44,267 nucleotides of DNA from an uncultured Eubacteriales bacterium (GCA_949293325.1 CASFCZ010000093.1:1-44267); one strand, 5' to 3'. Counted from the stretch's first letter, positions 1 to 7,847 are shown. Translations and numbers: made by a program. Notes: generated from the sequence alone by a model not told the origin.

Positions 1-2
1 AT

Positions 3-1754
3 CTGGGATTAAGGGTAGGCATGACCGTTTCCGCCTCCATACCTGCAGCTGTAATATCAATGGGCATAATACGTATTATTCTACGGCGTAATTCCGTACT
101 TGAAAACAATATGGTACAAACCATAGGTTCTGCCGGTGAATCCGTTGCAGCAGGCTCAATTTTTACAATACCGGCGCTTTTCATGTGGGCAGCCGAATGG
201 GAGCAATCCCCACCATCCCTGCTGGAAATATTCCTTATTGCCCTTTGTGGCGGTATGCTTGGAGTACTGTTTATGATACCATTACGGCGTGCCCTTATAG
301 TAAAGGAAAAGGACAACCTTCCCTATCCTGAAGGTATGGCTTGTGCAGAGGTTCTCCTTGCAGGAGAAAAGGGTGGCAGTTCCGCCTCTACAGTATTTAA
401 GGGGTTGGGACTGTCTGCCCTGTATAAATTTGTATCAGACGGGCTCAGACTTTTCCCATCTGAACTCCATTGGGAGCTTCCGTTTTATAAGGGCGCAGGT
501 GTGGGATTATCAGCATTACCAGCACTTACGGGAGTGGGCTATATATGTGGTTTTAAGATAGCCGTATATATGTTCAGCGGCGGTATACTTGCCTGGCTTG
601 TACTTATGCCACTTATATCTTTTTTTGGTGGGGATAATATCATTTTTCCGGCCACGGTAGCCGCCGGAGAACTCAGTTCAAATGAAATATGGTCACAATA
701 CATCAGGTACATTGGTGCAGGAGCCGTTGCAGCCGGAGGTATCATCAGCCTGATTAAATCTCTGCCCCTTATTTTTGATACCTTTATAAAAACCTTAAAA
801 AGTTATGATAGAAATGCGACTCAGGCTCAGAACCCACAGGACTGCGATCTGTCATACAGATTCATTCTTATAGGTGTACTGATTCTTATGATGGTCATAT
901 GGCTTGCACCTGTAATACCCGTCACCATTATAGGTGCTCTCATGATAGTTCTTTTCGGTTTTTTCTTTACTGCTGTATCCTCAAGGCTTGTAGGACTTGT
1001 AGGCAGTTCAAACAATCCCGTATCAGGCATGACCATAGCCACACTTCTTATCTCCACCCTGATACTCAAGCTGACGGGAACAACTGCCTTTGAGGGAATG
1101 ACAGGATCAATAGCCATCGGCTCTGTAATATGTATTATAGCCTCTGTGGCAGGTGATACCTCCCAGGATCTGAAAACTGGATATATACTCGGTGCAACCC
1201 CAAAAAGGCAGCAAATTGCAGAATTTTTTGGTGTGACAGCCTCCGCACTGGTAATAGGCTCTGTGCTTTATTTAATGAACAGAGCCTGGGGATATGGATC
1301 AGCAGAACTACCTGCTCCCCAGGCTACTCTGATGAAACTTGTGGTAGAGGGTGTTATGGGAGATTCACTTCCATGGACTCTTGTGGCAACAGGAGGATTT
1401 ATAGCGATATGTGCCGAACTTATCGGAATACCTGTTCTTCCCTTTTGTATAGGTTTATATCTGCCTATATCCCTTAGTGCAGGTATAATGTCCGGAGGCA
1501 TTATACGTCTTATTTTTGACAAGACCAAAGCTAGTAAGGAAGGGGTAAACAAAGGTATATTATACTGTTCAGGATTAATAGCCGGTGAAGGTATCACAGG
1601 TATAGGACTTGCCGTACTTGCAGTTATACCAATAGGCGCCGCCACACTTCATGACTATATTAATCTTTCCGAAACAGTATCCTTAGGCACAGTTGGTACA
1701 ATAATTATTTTTCTCTTACTGCTACTTTCACTTTTACGCTGTAGAAAAGCATAA
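3..1754 (+). CDS. OPT family oligopeptide transporter, 5'-truncated by the window edge
   Basis: Integral membrane transporter of the oligopeptide transporter (OPT) family, which takes up short peptides or metal chelates by proton symport. The frame is open from base 3. The first ATG, at 21, lies inside the conserved stretch that reads VGMTVSASIPAAV, so the true start is upstream of the window and the visible 577 residues are the C-terminal bulk. The protein is hydrophobic throughout, with roughly a dozen membrane segments, and has the acidic/polar loop containing GDTSQDLKTGYILGATP that is typical of bacterial OPT proteins. It ends about 95 bases before the 3' end of a convergent tRNA gene. 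The family call is firm; the substrate cannot be read from the sequence. Confidence 0.9.
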   Translation: MGLRVGMTVSASIPAAVISMGIIRIILRRNSVLENNMVQTIGSAGESVAAGSIFTIPALFMWAAEWEQSPPSLLEIFLIALCGGMLGVLFMIPLRRALIVKEKDNLPYPEGMACAEVLLAGEKGGSSASTVFKGLGLSALYKFVSDGLRLFPSELHWELPFYKGAGVGLSALPALTGVGYICGFKIAVYMFSGGILAWLVLMPLISFFGGDNIIFPATVAAGELSSNEIWSQYIRYIGAGAVAAGGIISLIKSLPLIFDTFIKTLKSYDRNATQAQNPQDCDLSYRFILIGVLILMMVIWLAPVIPVTIIGALMIVLFGFFFTAVSSRLVGLVGSSNNPVSGMTIATLLISTLILKLTGTTAFEGMTGSIAIGSVICIIASVAGDTSQDLKTGYILGATPKRQQIAEFFGVTASALVIGSVLYLMNRAWGYGSAELPAPQATLMKLVVEGVMGDSLPWTLVATGGFIAICAELIGIPVLPFCIGLYLPISLSAGIMSGGIIRLIFDKTKASKEGVNKGILYCSGLIAGEGITGIGLAVLAVIPIGAATLHDYINLSETVSLGTVGTIIIFLLLLLSLLRCRKA

Positions 1755-1776
1755 ATATCGGTTTATCCGATATTTT
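1753..1776 (+). terminator. Probable terminator of the OPT gene
   Basis: A perfect 9-base inverted repeat AAATATCGG (1753-1761) and CCGATATTT (1767-1775) with a 5-base loop overlaps the OPT stop codon. The following T-run is short, so termination may be weak. Confidence 0.5.
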
Positions 1777-1807
1777 ACATATTATTTCACATAACTTGTA
1801 AAACTGC

Positions 1808-1836
1808 ATAAAAAAAGCTCTGCCATAGACAGAGAC
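1808..1836 (-). terminator. Rho-independent terminator of tRNA-Val
   Basis: On the minus strand CTCTG (1834-1830) and CAGAG (1822-1818) form a short stem with a 7-base loop, followed by C and a run of seven T. It lies 12 bases after the tRNA 3' end and could also stop read-through from divIC. Confidence 0.65.
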
Positions 1837-1847
1837 AAAATAAAAAG

Positions 1848-1920
1848 TGGGAACAATAGGGCTCGAACCTATGACCCTCTGCTTGTAAGGCAGATGCTCT
1901 CCCAGCTGAGCTATGCTCCC
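1848..1920 (-). tRNA. tRNA-Val (anticodon UAC)
   Basis: A full cloverleaf can be drawn on the minus strand. The acceptor stem GGGAGCA pairs with TGTTCCC (one G-T pair). The D arm is GCTC..GAGC, the anticodon stem TCTGC/GCAGA holds the loop CTTACAA, and the T arm is ATAGG-TTCGAGC-CCTAT. Loop positions 34-36 read TAC, so it decodes GUA valine codons. The discriminator base is A (1848) and CCA is not encoded. It has its own promoter and terminator. Confidence 0.96.
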
Positions 1921-1934
1921 ACAGAACGACTTAT

Positions 1935-1963
1935 ATAGTATCACATTATTCTTACATTGTCAA
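1935..1963 (-). promoter_or_regulatory. Sigma-A type promoter of tRNA-Val
   Basis: Minus-strand -35 TTGACA (1963-1958, perfect), 17-base spacer, -10 TACTAT (1940-1935, five of six). The spacing to the tRNA 5' end at 1920 fits a short leader. Confidence 0.8.
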
Positions 1964-1972
1964 GGACAAGTT

Positions 1973-2272
1973 TCATTTGTTTTTATCAACAAAAATAATT
2001 TCATCCGGCATAACCATATTAAGCTTTTCCCTGGCTATTTTTTCAACGTACTCATCTTCATCCCCATACTTAATCTGGTTTTGCAGTTCCTGATTATATT
2101 CCTCAGCATCACTGGTAAGGGACTGAACTTCAGCTATTTCCGCCTCAAGCTGAAATTTCTTTTCCGCACTACAATACATTGGCACAGCAAAAATACCTAT
2201 TATTAAAATAAGGCTGAAGGCGAATATTAAATTTTCTTTACTCTTTCCCTTCTTTTTTGCTTTGCTTTTCAA
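1973..2272 (-). CDS. divIC: Septum formation initiator, DivIC/FtsB family
   Basis: Small bitopic division protein that, in characterised relatives, joins FtsL and DivIB/FtsQ at the septum to control peptidoglycan synthesis. The sequence has a lysine-rich cytoplasmic head (about 13 residues), one membrane span (about residues 14-33), then a heptad-like acidic coiled coil and the terminal AREKLNMVMPDE segment, in which AREKL-x-M-x-x-x-x-E is typical of DivIC/FtsB. I chose TTG at 2272 because AGGAG stands 8 bases upstream; an in-frame GTG at 2281 abuts that site and is less likely. The start overlaps the end of yabQ by about 35 bases, which suggests coupling. The order yabP-yabQ-divIC is standard in Clostridia and Bacilli. 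Confidence 0.85.
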   Translation of the reverse strand: MKSKAKKKGKSKENLIFAFSLILIIGIFAVPMYCSAEKKFQLEAEIAEVQSLTSDAEEYNQELQNQIKYGDEDEYVEKIAREKLNMVMPDEIIFVDKNK

Positions 2273-2780
2273 GCCTGTCACTCCTACTATGTCCTTTATC
2301 CCGTAATTTAAATGCTGAAAATCTTATGTATATTTTCTCACATTTCAGTGTTTTTTTCAATAGGTTTTTAGCAATTTTGTTTATTTTTAACAGACAATTT
2401 TTTACAGGAAAGAGAATAATATCTTTTATAAGCCTTAAAGGTAAACATATTATATGTAAAATCATTGCAAAAAGCTTTCGTATAATACTGATTATCACCT
2501 CTGCCGGTCTTATTATGAAATCACTTATAAGGCAAAAATACAGTATCATCCCTATTACAGGTGCAATTATGGAAAAAAACCTCAAAACTCCGTTATTATC
2601 CCACAGCAAAATCAGCATAATAAATACAGACAAAATAATCCAGTACAGCAGATCCTCAATTTGTATCAATATAAGACCATGTCTTGCTATACGTCTTAAT
2701 ATACGTATAATATCATAAACAAATCCTGCCGCTATACCGGCTCCTATAAGAATAAAGAAAGTTCTTGCCTGTTCTGACAT
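2238..2780 (-). CDS. yabQ: Spore cortex biosynthesis protein YabQ
   Basis: Sporulation membrane protein which in Bacillus subtilis is needed for cortex formation and localises to the forespore membranes. About 180 residues: three hydrophobic spans near residues 7-24, 41-61 and 68-88, then an amphipathic region and a strongly basic tail. The N-terminus (MSEQARTFFILIGAGIAAGF, then YDI-x-R-x-x-RR) matches the YabQ pattern. ATG at 2780 is chosen by protein alignment. A TTG at 2792 has a better placed AGGTAGGT upstream and would add four residues. Longer in-frame starts would overlap yabP and lack family similarity. It sits between yabP and divIC. Confidence 0.85.
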   Translation of the reverse strand: MSEQARTFFILIGAGIAAGFVYDIIRILRRIARHGLILIQIEDLLYWIILSVFIMLILLWDNNGVLRFFSIIAPVIGMILYFCLISDFIIRPAEVIISIIRKLFAMILHIICLPLRLIKDIILFPVKNCLLKINKIAKNLLKKTLKCEKIYIRFSAFKLRDKGHSRSDRLEKQSKKEGKE

Positions 2781-2802
2781 AGATAAGATCAAGGGAACAC
2801 AC

Positions 2803-3087
2803 CTACCTAAACAATCGGCTGAACAGGGAAGCATGACCGCCTGTATAACCATCATTATCTTCATAGGATATACTGTAAATCATTCCCTCAAGAGAAAGAT
2901 CGCCCTTTTCAAGGTTTAAATTATCAATATGCAGATCCTCACCCTTAACTATAATGACCCCACAATCCGTATTTGCAGCAACGGTATCCTCATCAAAACT
3001 GATAACATCCAGAACACCTGTAATGGAAAGCTTATTTCTCTTTTCAAGCATAAGGGTATGCTTGCCATCTGCTCTCATCTCTGTCAT
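2803..3087 (-). CDS. yabP: Sporulation protein YabP
   Basis: Small soluble sporulation protein (94 residues) of the YabP/YqfC family, required together with YabQ for spore cortex assembly in B. subtilis. The order of features fits the family: a beta-rich core with KLSITGVLDVISFDEDTV, a GVIIVKGEDLHI strand pair, then LNLEKGDLSLEGMIYSISY, and a short basic C-terminus. ATG at 3087 has GGGTGG seven bases upstream. Its presence next to yabQ implies that the host forms spores, although sporulation-stage control cannot be seen directly. Confidence 0.9.
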   Translation of the reverse strand: MTEMRADGKHTLMLEKRNKLSITGVLDVISFDEDTVAANTDCGVIIVKGEDLHIDNLNLEKGDLSLEGMIYSISYEDNDGYTGGHASLFSRLFR

Positions 3088-3163
3088 ATAACCACCCTTT
3101 CATAATGTATTATGATATACTTTATGAAAGAAAAATTTTAAATATTCAGCAAACACATACCCA

Positions 3164-3403
3164 TTATACACTTTTGTACATAAGGGAAGCGTCATCCTTC
3201 TTTACAGTTTCCTTTACAGAAAGCACTTCTACTCTTGTTGTATTATTACCAAAACTAATTTCAATAACATCTCCGACTTTAACATCAAGGGAAGCCCTTG
3301 CTACCTTTCCGTTTACGCTTACTCTGCCTGCATCACAAGCCTCATTTGCCACCGTTCTTCTTTTAATTATTCTACTGACCTTGAGATATTTATCAAGTCT
3401 CAT
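3164..3403 (-). CDS. rqcP: S4-domain RNA-binding protein RqcP (YabO, Hsp15-like)
   Basis: 79-residue protein consisting almost wholly of an S4 RNA-binding fold: MRLDKYLKVSRIIKRRTVA, then the loop GRVSVNGKVARAS and DVKVGDVIEI. In B. subtilis RqcP binds obstructed 50S subunits and works with RqcH in C-terminal alanine tailing during ribosome quality control; Hsp15 is the proteobacterial relative. ATG at 3403 follows GGAGG by seven bases. It lies between HU and yabP, the usual place of yabO, so orthology is likely. The function is taken from the family. Confidence 0.88.
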   Translation of the reverse strand: MRLDKYLKVSRIIKRRTVANEACDAGRVSVNGKVARASLDVKVGDVIEISFGNNTTRVEVLSVKETVKKDDASLMYKSV

Positions 3404-3460
3404 GTTTTACCTCCGGATTCTGTTACTTCATTAATGTTCATATTGTTAATTGACCGAAAA

Positions 3461-3497
3461 TTAAAAATGCCCGGCTGCGCAAAAAACATACCGAGCA
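3461..3497 (-). terminator. Probable terminator downstream of HU
   Basis: On the minus strand TGCTCGG (3497-3491) pairs with CCGGGCA (3474-3468), one G-T pair, with a 16-base loop, and is followed by TTTTTAATTTT. It would separate the abundant HU transcript from rqcP-yabPQ-divIC. Confidence 0.5.
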
Positions 3498-3585
3498 CTT
3501 AATATTCACTATGTATGTGGAAACACATACAAAATCGCACCAAAATGATTTAAAACAATGCGCCCTGCTTTAAACAAGAATAAAA

Positions 3586-3861
3586 TTACTTGTTTACAGC
3601 ATCCTTAAGAGCCTTACCAACCTTAAATCTTGGAGCCTTAGAAGCAGCAATCATAATTTTTTCCTTAGTCTGTGGGTTAACGCCCTCATGAGCTGCTCTT
3701 TCCTTTACATCGAATGTGCCAAAGCCAACAAGTCTTACATCGCCGCCTGCAACAAGCTCTGCTGTAACTACGTCCTCAAAAGCCTTAAGTGCCTTCTCAG
3801 CATCCTTCTTGCTAAGTCCGGATGCGTCTGCCATCTTTGCAACTAACTCTGTCTTGTTCAT
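3586..3861 (-). CDS. hup: HU family nucleoid DNA-binding protein
   Basis: 91-residue histone-like protein that binds DNA as a dimer and bends and compacts it. The sequence is typical: N-terminal helices MNKTELVAKMADASGLSKKD, the saddle strand GDVRLVGFGTFDV, the DNA-binding arm with AAHEGVNPQTKEKI (containing the intercalating proline of the NPQT motif), and the C-terminal APRFKVGKALKDAV. ATG at 3861 has an ideal AAAGGAGG site. It is placed between mazG and rqcP, as in many Clostridia. The short distance to mazG (46 bases) suggests that its promoter lies in or near the mazG 3' end. Confidence 0.96.
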   Translation of the reverse strand: MNKTELVAKMADASGLSKKDAEKALKAFEDVVTAELVAGGDVRLVGFGTFDVKERAAHEGVNPQTKEKIMIAASKAPRFKVGKALKDAVNK

Positions 3862-3907
3862 TTAAAATTATCCTCCTTTAATTTTCATTTTAAAATACAG
3901 ACACTAC

Positions 3908-4648
3908 TCAAAACTGCGTATCCTCATTTACAATTCCATCGTTTTTGTCCGTATTTTCAATGTACTCAAATCTATTTATATACGTTTCTGAGGCATTTGT
4001 CAAGGCAAATTCAGGATTTATTTTGTTTTTTCTTGAAATATTTGTAATTATAAGGAGCAAATTTCCAATCTTATCCATGTTTGCCTCATTTAACATATTT
4101 TTTTCTTCTTTTAGCTCCTCAATCAATTTTAATACCTGGTTCCATTCTTCACCCATATCAGCCTGTCTTGCTCCGTTTTTTTCTGCCTTGGACAAAATTT
4201 TTTCCGCCCTTATCAATGCCGGCAAAGACTTTGGTATGCTTTTTAACTGCTGTGCAGCAGTAGTATACCCCTTTTCCTCCTTTTTTATTTCATCCCAGCT
4301 TTTTAATACTTCTTCTGGAGTATTGGCAGATACATCTCCGAAAATATGTCTGTGCCTGTTTATCATTTTTTTACTTACACCGTCTATTACATCATTTATG
4401 TCAAAAAGACCTTCTTTTTCTGCCAACAAAGCATGAAAAACCACCTGTAAAAGCACATCTCCCAATTCCTCACACAAATTTTCACTATCCCTGTTATTAA
4501 TTGCCTCTACAGTTTCGTAACACTCCTCAATCATATATCTTTTAAGACTTTCATGGGTCTGTACTCTGTCCCATGGGCAGCCATCAGGGGCAATAAGTTT
4601 TTCCATTATACCTATAAAATCTTCAAAATTATATCTAATATTTTCCAT
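3908..4648 (-). CDS. mazG: Nucleoside triphosphate pyrophosphohydrolase MazG
   Basis: House-cleaning enzyme that hydrolyses (d)NTPs, including damaged ones, to NMP and pyrophosphate. 246 residues, the length of a standard MazG. Visible signatures are the CPWD motif at residues 24-27 and the metal-binding sets E41, E42, E45 and E61, D64 (EExxE and ELGD), then RHxHIFGD and the linker TPEEVLKSWDEIKKEEKG. ATG at 4648 has AAAGGAGG upstream; an extra 28 in-frame residues upstream of it are AT-rich and were not accepted as coding. A divergent gene starts at 4860, so both promoters share the interval 4649-4859. Confidence 0.93.
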   Translation of the reverse strand: MENIRYNFEDFIGIMEKLIAPDGCPWDRVQTHESLKRYMIEECYETVEAINNRDSENLCEELGDVLLQVVFHALLAEKEGLFDINDVIDGVSKKMINRHRHIFGDVSANTPEEVLKSWDEIKKEEKGYTTAAQQLKSIPKSLPALIRAEKILSKAEKNGARQADMGEEWNQVLKLIEELKEEKNMLNEANMDKIGNLLLIITNISRKNKINPEFALTNASETYINRFEYIENTDKNDGIVNEDTQF

Positions 4649-4801
4649 CAGACAGCCTCCTTTGCATATATATAATACCATAATATCACATTTTTTCTTC
4701 AATTTAAATAAAAAAATCATCATATCAAACACCCTTTATCACCATCTAAAATGGTATAATAGGTGTAATAAAACCTTAATTTTTTTTTAATAAAATTAGC
4801 T

Positions 4802-4830
4802 TTGACATATAACTATTCAAATGATAACAT
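4802..4830 (+). promoter_or_regulatory. Sigma-A type promoter of the secreted stalk-domain gene
   Basis: -35 TTGACA (4802-4807, perfect), 17-base spacer, -10 TAACAT (4825-4830, four of six). It precedes an AAAGGAGG site and the ATG at 4860. Confidence 0.6.
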
Positions 4831-4859
4831 TTACTTAAGGATGATAAAGGAGGTATTTT

Positions 4860-6215
4860 ATGATAAAAAAACTGCTATTTTTAACTTTTTTAATAATAGG
4901 TGTTTTATCCACAGTCAGCTCTGTCAGCGCTGCATGTAGTATATGGAGATACAGAAGCGATGTGGAAACAGTCAGAGTCAACGAAACCATGAGCGGAGAT
5001 GATGCACCGGTAATAGCTATTGGATGGTCCAGAGATCATACTGAGGATATGTCATTTTATGTAGAACTTGACGGTGCCGAATGGACCTATAATGATAGAG
5101 GCGTTCTTCAGGAAGGTGTAACCTACGATAAATTAAATGATACCACACTTGAGCTTATTGTTGACGTTGGCACTGAAGAAGGTGAAATTAAATTTAATGC
5201 AGGTAAAAACATATATTTGCCGATTAATTGTAAAGTAACCGATGCTGGCGAAATAAGAGTTATTGTTGATGGTAACGAAACCACTGTTTCAAATGCAAAT
5301 ATACTTATTGCCAAGGCTATTGACGGCAGTCTTACTGTACATGGTAATAAAACTGCCATTAATCAGTCCGGCAAGCTAAAAAAAATAACCATTACCGATT
5401 CATCAACACAATCCTACAAGGCAAATCAAAAGTTTACACTTACTCTTGATACAGGATTTAAGTTTACAGGTGACATTACTCTCACCGGGACAGGTAAATT
5501 TGACGGATTGGTTAAGTTTGATGTAGATTCCGGTAATTCAAGTAAAGCATACATTACAATCACCGGCCAAACACCTGAGACTAAGGGTGAAATTATTATG
5601 GAGGGTATCGGTGTTACACGCAACTCCAGTGGAAAATTTTCAACAGTTTTACTGAACACTACTTTTACCGCCAGTATGGTGCCTTTAAACAGCAAATTAA
5701 GTGTTGCTTCCTATGACCCTGAAGCAGAAAGCAAAGAGACAACTACTGAAAGCACTACTGAAACCACTACAAAGGCAACAACCACTGAAACTACTACAGA
5801 AGTCACTACATCATCTGTAATTATGATACAGATAGGTGCAGCATCTTATACAATAGACAACAGGCTGTATCCTCTTGAGGTACCTGCATATATATCAGAA
5901 GGTTATTCCATGTTGCCCCTTCGTGCACTTGCTAATGCCATGGGAATCACCGATGATAATATACAGTATAATGCCCAGACAAAGACTGCTACCTTGACAT
6001 CTGCCTCTGGCACAAGTGTATCTATCACAGCAGGTCAAAGCAGTATTTCAATCTTTTCAGGAGGACTTACAGTTGATATGCCTATATCAGGCACAGCAGA
6101 AATAACCAACGGAAGACTTTTTCTTCCATTAAGAGCAATGGCAAATGCTCTTGGTGTTCCTGACAGTAATATATCATATGATGCTGTCACCAAAACAGTG
6201 ACAATACAAAAATAA
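4860..6215 (+). CDS. Secreted protein with Thr-rich linker and C-terminal copper amine oxidase-type stalk domain
   Basis: 451-residue exported protein of unknown role. A signal peptide covers residues 1-24 (basic MIKK, hydrophobic core, cleavage likely after SVSA). Residues 25-285 are a beta-rich region I cannot assign. Residues 287-320 are a linker almost entirely of Thr, Glu and Ser. The C-terminal 130 residues hold two copies of the stalk (copper amine oxidase N-terminal-like) motif: PLRALANAMGI with YNAQTKTATLT, and PLRAMANALGV with YDAVTKTVTI. Such domains are common on clostridial surface or secreted proteins and are thought to aid wall or protein attachment. An AAAGGAGG site precedes ATG 4860. 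The next gene starts 16 bases downstream and is probably cotranscribed. Confidence 0.85.
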   Translation: MIKKLLFLTFLIIGVLSTVSSVSAACSIWRYRSDVETVRVNETMSGDDAPVIAIGWSRDHTEDMSFYVELDGAEWTYNDRGVLQEGVTYDKLNDTTLELIVDVGTEEGEIKFNAGKNIYLPINCKVTDAGEIRVIVDGNETTVSNANILIAKAIDGSLTVHGNKTAINQSGKLKKITITDSSTQSYKANQKFTLTLDTGFKFTGDITLTGTGKFDGLVKFDVDSGNSSKAYITITGQTPETKGEIIMEGIGVTRNSSGKFSTVLLNTTFTASMVPLNSKLSVASYDPEAESKETTTESTTETTTKATTTETTTEVTTSSVIMIQIGAASYTIDNRLYPLEVPAYISEGYSMLPLRALANAMGITDDNIQYNAQTKTATLTSASGTSVSITAGQSSISIFSGGLTVDMPISGTAEITNGRLFLPLRAMANALGVPDSNISYDAVTKTVTIQK

Positions 6216-6231
6216 CAAAAGGACTGATATA

Positions 6232-6552
6232 ATGTATTGTAAATATTGCGGGCAAAAAATCGATGATGACTCTACCTTCTGTTCCGGATGTGGTGCCAAA
6301 ATCAGTATCGCTGTAAAACCTGTTAAAAGATCACAGGACAAAATTTTAAGAGAAAAGAAAGCAAAACATGTAACTGTTACTGAGGACGAATTTGAAAACT
6401 TTGAACCTACTTTTGGCAATATTATGGCTCAGTTCTCACCTATAGGAAAAATTGTCTTTATTTTATTATGTATATTAATGGTAATATGGGTTGCCTCATT
6501 AACTGTATATATTTTCTTTCCTGAGTTAACCAATTATTTATCCACATTATAA
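6232..6552 (+). CDS. Zinc-ribbon single-pass membrane protein
   Basis: 106 residues. An N-terminal zinc ribbon carries C3-x2-C6 and C17-x2-C20 (CKYCG and CSGCG), followed by a basic linker, an acidic patch around residues 50-58, and one membrane span at about 72-96 with a short tail outside. Small proteins of this design are frequent in Clostridia; their role is unknown. It starts 16 bases after the secreted protein gene and shares the terminator at 6562-6596, so a functional link is plausible but unproven. ATG is at 6232; the upstream AAAGGA is about 10 bases away. Confidence 0.75.
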   Translation: MYCKYCGQKIDDDSTFCSGCGAKISIAVKPVKRSQDKILREKKAKHVTVTEDEFENFEPTFGNIMAQFSPIGKIVFILLCILMVIWVASLTVYIFFPELTNYLSTL

Positions 6553-6561
6553 AGTTAATCT

Positions 6562-6596
6562 AAAAAATGTTGAGGTTTTTCCTCAACATTTTTTTA
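6562..6596 (+). terminator. Rho-independent terminator of the secreted protein / zinc-ribbon operon
   Basis: An 11-base perfect stem AAATGTTGAGG (6565-6575) and CCTCAACATTT (6581-6591) with a loop of five T is followed by more T. Confidence 0.9.
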
Positions 6597-7161
6597 TTTA
6601 CGCACATATAAGACAAACATCTATAAACCTGATATTTTAGCGCATGTCATTTTTCTTCATCTAATTCTTCTAATTAATACTGACAATAAATATTATTTGC
6701 CATTATTTGTCCTTTAAAGCAAAATATTTATCGTTTTTTGGGATAATACAATATTACTTACACCATTTTTAATTAATTAAATTTGACCATTTTATGAGCA
6801 ATATAGAGGTATATTTATAAATCAGCTTTAATTAAATAACCGTTTTGGTATACATATATAAAATTATTTTGTAAAATATTTATGTTCTTTCATATTGAAA
6901 ATAAAATTTTTGTCATTTAATATGATTTACCTTCCTTAAATAAATTTTTTAAACCTCTCTATTGCCCACCCATTGATACCACTTTTAAGTATACCTATTA
7001 GTTTAAGTTTTTTATTTCTATTAATTTTTACAATTAAAATTAGATTTAGTCAATTTATATACCTGGACCAATATATCAGTGCATTTACAAACAGGAATAG
7101 TATTCAACCACATAGCAGATAATTATTCATTTTTGGCATATACACATTCTCTGCTAACTAC
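6597..7161. other. AT-rich interval without recognisable genes
   Basis: About 565 bases, clearly richer in A and T than its neighbours and full of stop codons on both strands. I found no RNA gene, long inverted repeat or terminator here. It abuts the decayed transposase and may include its eroded right flank, but I could not find a right-end hairpin. Confidence 0.5.
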
Positions 7162-7633
7162 TCACAGGTGCTTTTTAATTTGCCCATCAGCCGTGTATCT
7201 TTTACCCATAAACTGGTCTTTCAGATCAAATATACTTAATTGATCATTTCCTTTATCTATTATTAATTGATTTTCTGTATATTCTTTTATTTCCTTTGTA
7301 TTTCCCCTACTGTACCTACATAATATTCTTTGCACCAAAATTTCATGTTACTGTACCTTTGATATATTATTAAACTACTTTTTCCTTCAAATATTCCATA
7401 AATCCTGATACTCTTGTTTTTGGTGGTATACTTACCAGCTTATGTATATGGTCTGGACATACTCCGCCTTTTTACTCCTTTCCATTGACATAAAATTCTC
7501 AATATATCTCTCATTGCTTCTGGTTTCTCTGAAAAAACGCTTTCCTTCTATATTTGGGTACCAACACTATATGATATTTGCATTTCCATTTTATATGTGA
7601 TAAACTATTTATGATATTATTTTTTTCTTTCAT
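7162..7633 (-). pseudogene. Decayed IS200/IS605-type transposase (TnpA, HUH/Y1 family)
   Basis: Reading the minus strand from ATG 7633 gives NSLSHIKWKCKYHIVLVPKY then RRKAFF, the conserved start of IS200 TnpA, but a stop follows in that frame. The rest appears in shifted frames: ILRILCQWKGV, CPDHIHKLVSIPPKTRVSGF, KSSLIIYQRYSNMKFWCKEY, and IKEYTENQLIIDKGNDQLSI ending at 7162. At least three or four frameshifts are therefore needed. The metal-binding HIH motif and the probable catalytic tyrosine (IKEY) are still readable. An intact family member has about 150 residues and transposes as single-stranded DNA. A good AGGAGG lies upstream of the ATG. No accessory TnpB remnant was seen. Confidence 0.85.
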
Positions 7634-7642
7634 TTTGATGTC

Positions 7643-7698
7643 CTCCTAATATGATATTTTTCTTTTTGACTGGCAGGTCATATTTATCATATTAGGAG
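7643..7698 (-). promoter_or_regulatory. Long hairpin sequestering the transposase ribosome binding site
   Basis: Perfect 14-base inverted repeat CTCCTAATATGATA (7643-7656) and TATCATATTAGGAG (7685-7698) with a 28-base loop. On the minus strand the 3' arm contains the AGGAG of the transposase, so the RNA would hide its own ribosome binding site. On the plus strand the stem is followed by six T (7699-7704), so it can also act as a terminator against incoming transcription. Both features are known for IS200 leaders. Confidence 0.7.
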
Positions 7699-7729
7699 TT
7701 TTTTACCCTATTATCGCTTAAGTTTTTTG

Positions 7730-7752
7730 AACCACGCAACTATCGCGCGGTT
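7730..7752. repeat. Possible left-end hairpin of the IS200 remnant
   Basis: AACCACGC (7730-7737) pairs with GCGCGGTT (7745-7752) with one mismatch that becomes a G-T pair on the minus strand; the loop is 7 bases. IS200/IS605 elements carry subterminal hairpins recognised by TnpA. The assignment rests only on position, outside the transposase leader. Confidence 0.35.
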
Positions 7753-7762
7753 TTCTTTATAC

Positions 7763-7798
7763 AAAAAAAATACCTCGGTAATTCCGAGGTATTTTTTT
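7763..7798 (-). terminator. Bidirectional terminator ending the sugar ABC transporter operon
   Basis: An 11-base perfect stem AAATACCTCGG (7768-7778) and CCGAGGTATTT (7784-7794) has T-runs on both strands. It lies 50 bases beyond the last permease stop codon. Confidence 0.9.
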
Positions 7799-7847
7799 CA
7801 CGTTGTTATGCACACCAACGTATAATTTGAAGTTAAGTCAAGAAGTA

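Noticed and set aside
3512-3529. Perfect palindrome GTATGTG-GAAA-CACATAC between HU and rqcP, considered as a terminator
   Set aside because: No T-run follows on either strand. The hairpin at 3461-3497 is the better terminator, so this one is left unassigned.
4754-4770. TATAAT-like sequence in the mazG/secreted-gene interval as a further plus-strand promoter
   Set aside because: No acceptable -35 stands 16-18 bases upstream. The promoter at 4802-4830 is better placed.
5730-5815. Repeated ACT/ACC-rich codons in the secreted protein gene, considered as a tandem repeat element
   Set aside because: They encode a Thr/Glu/Ser linker within an intact frame and do not form exact repeat units.
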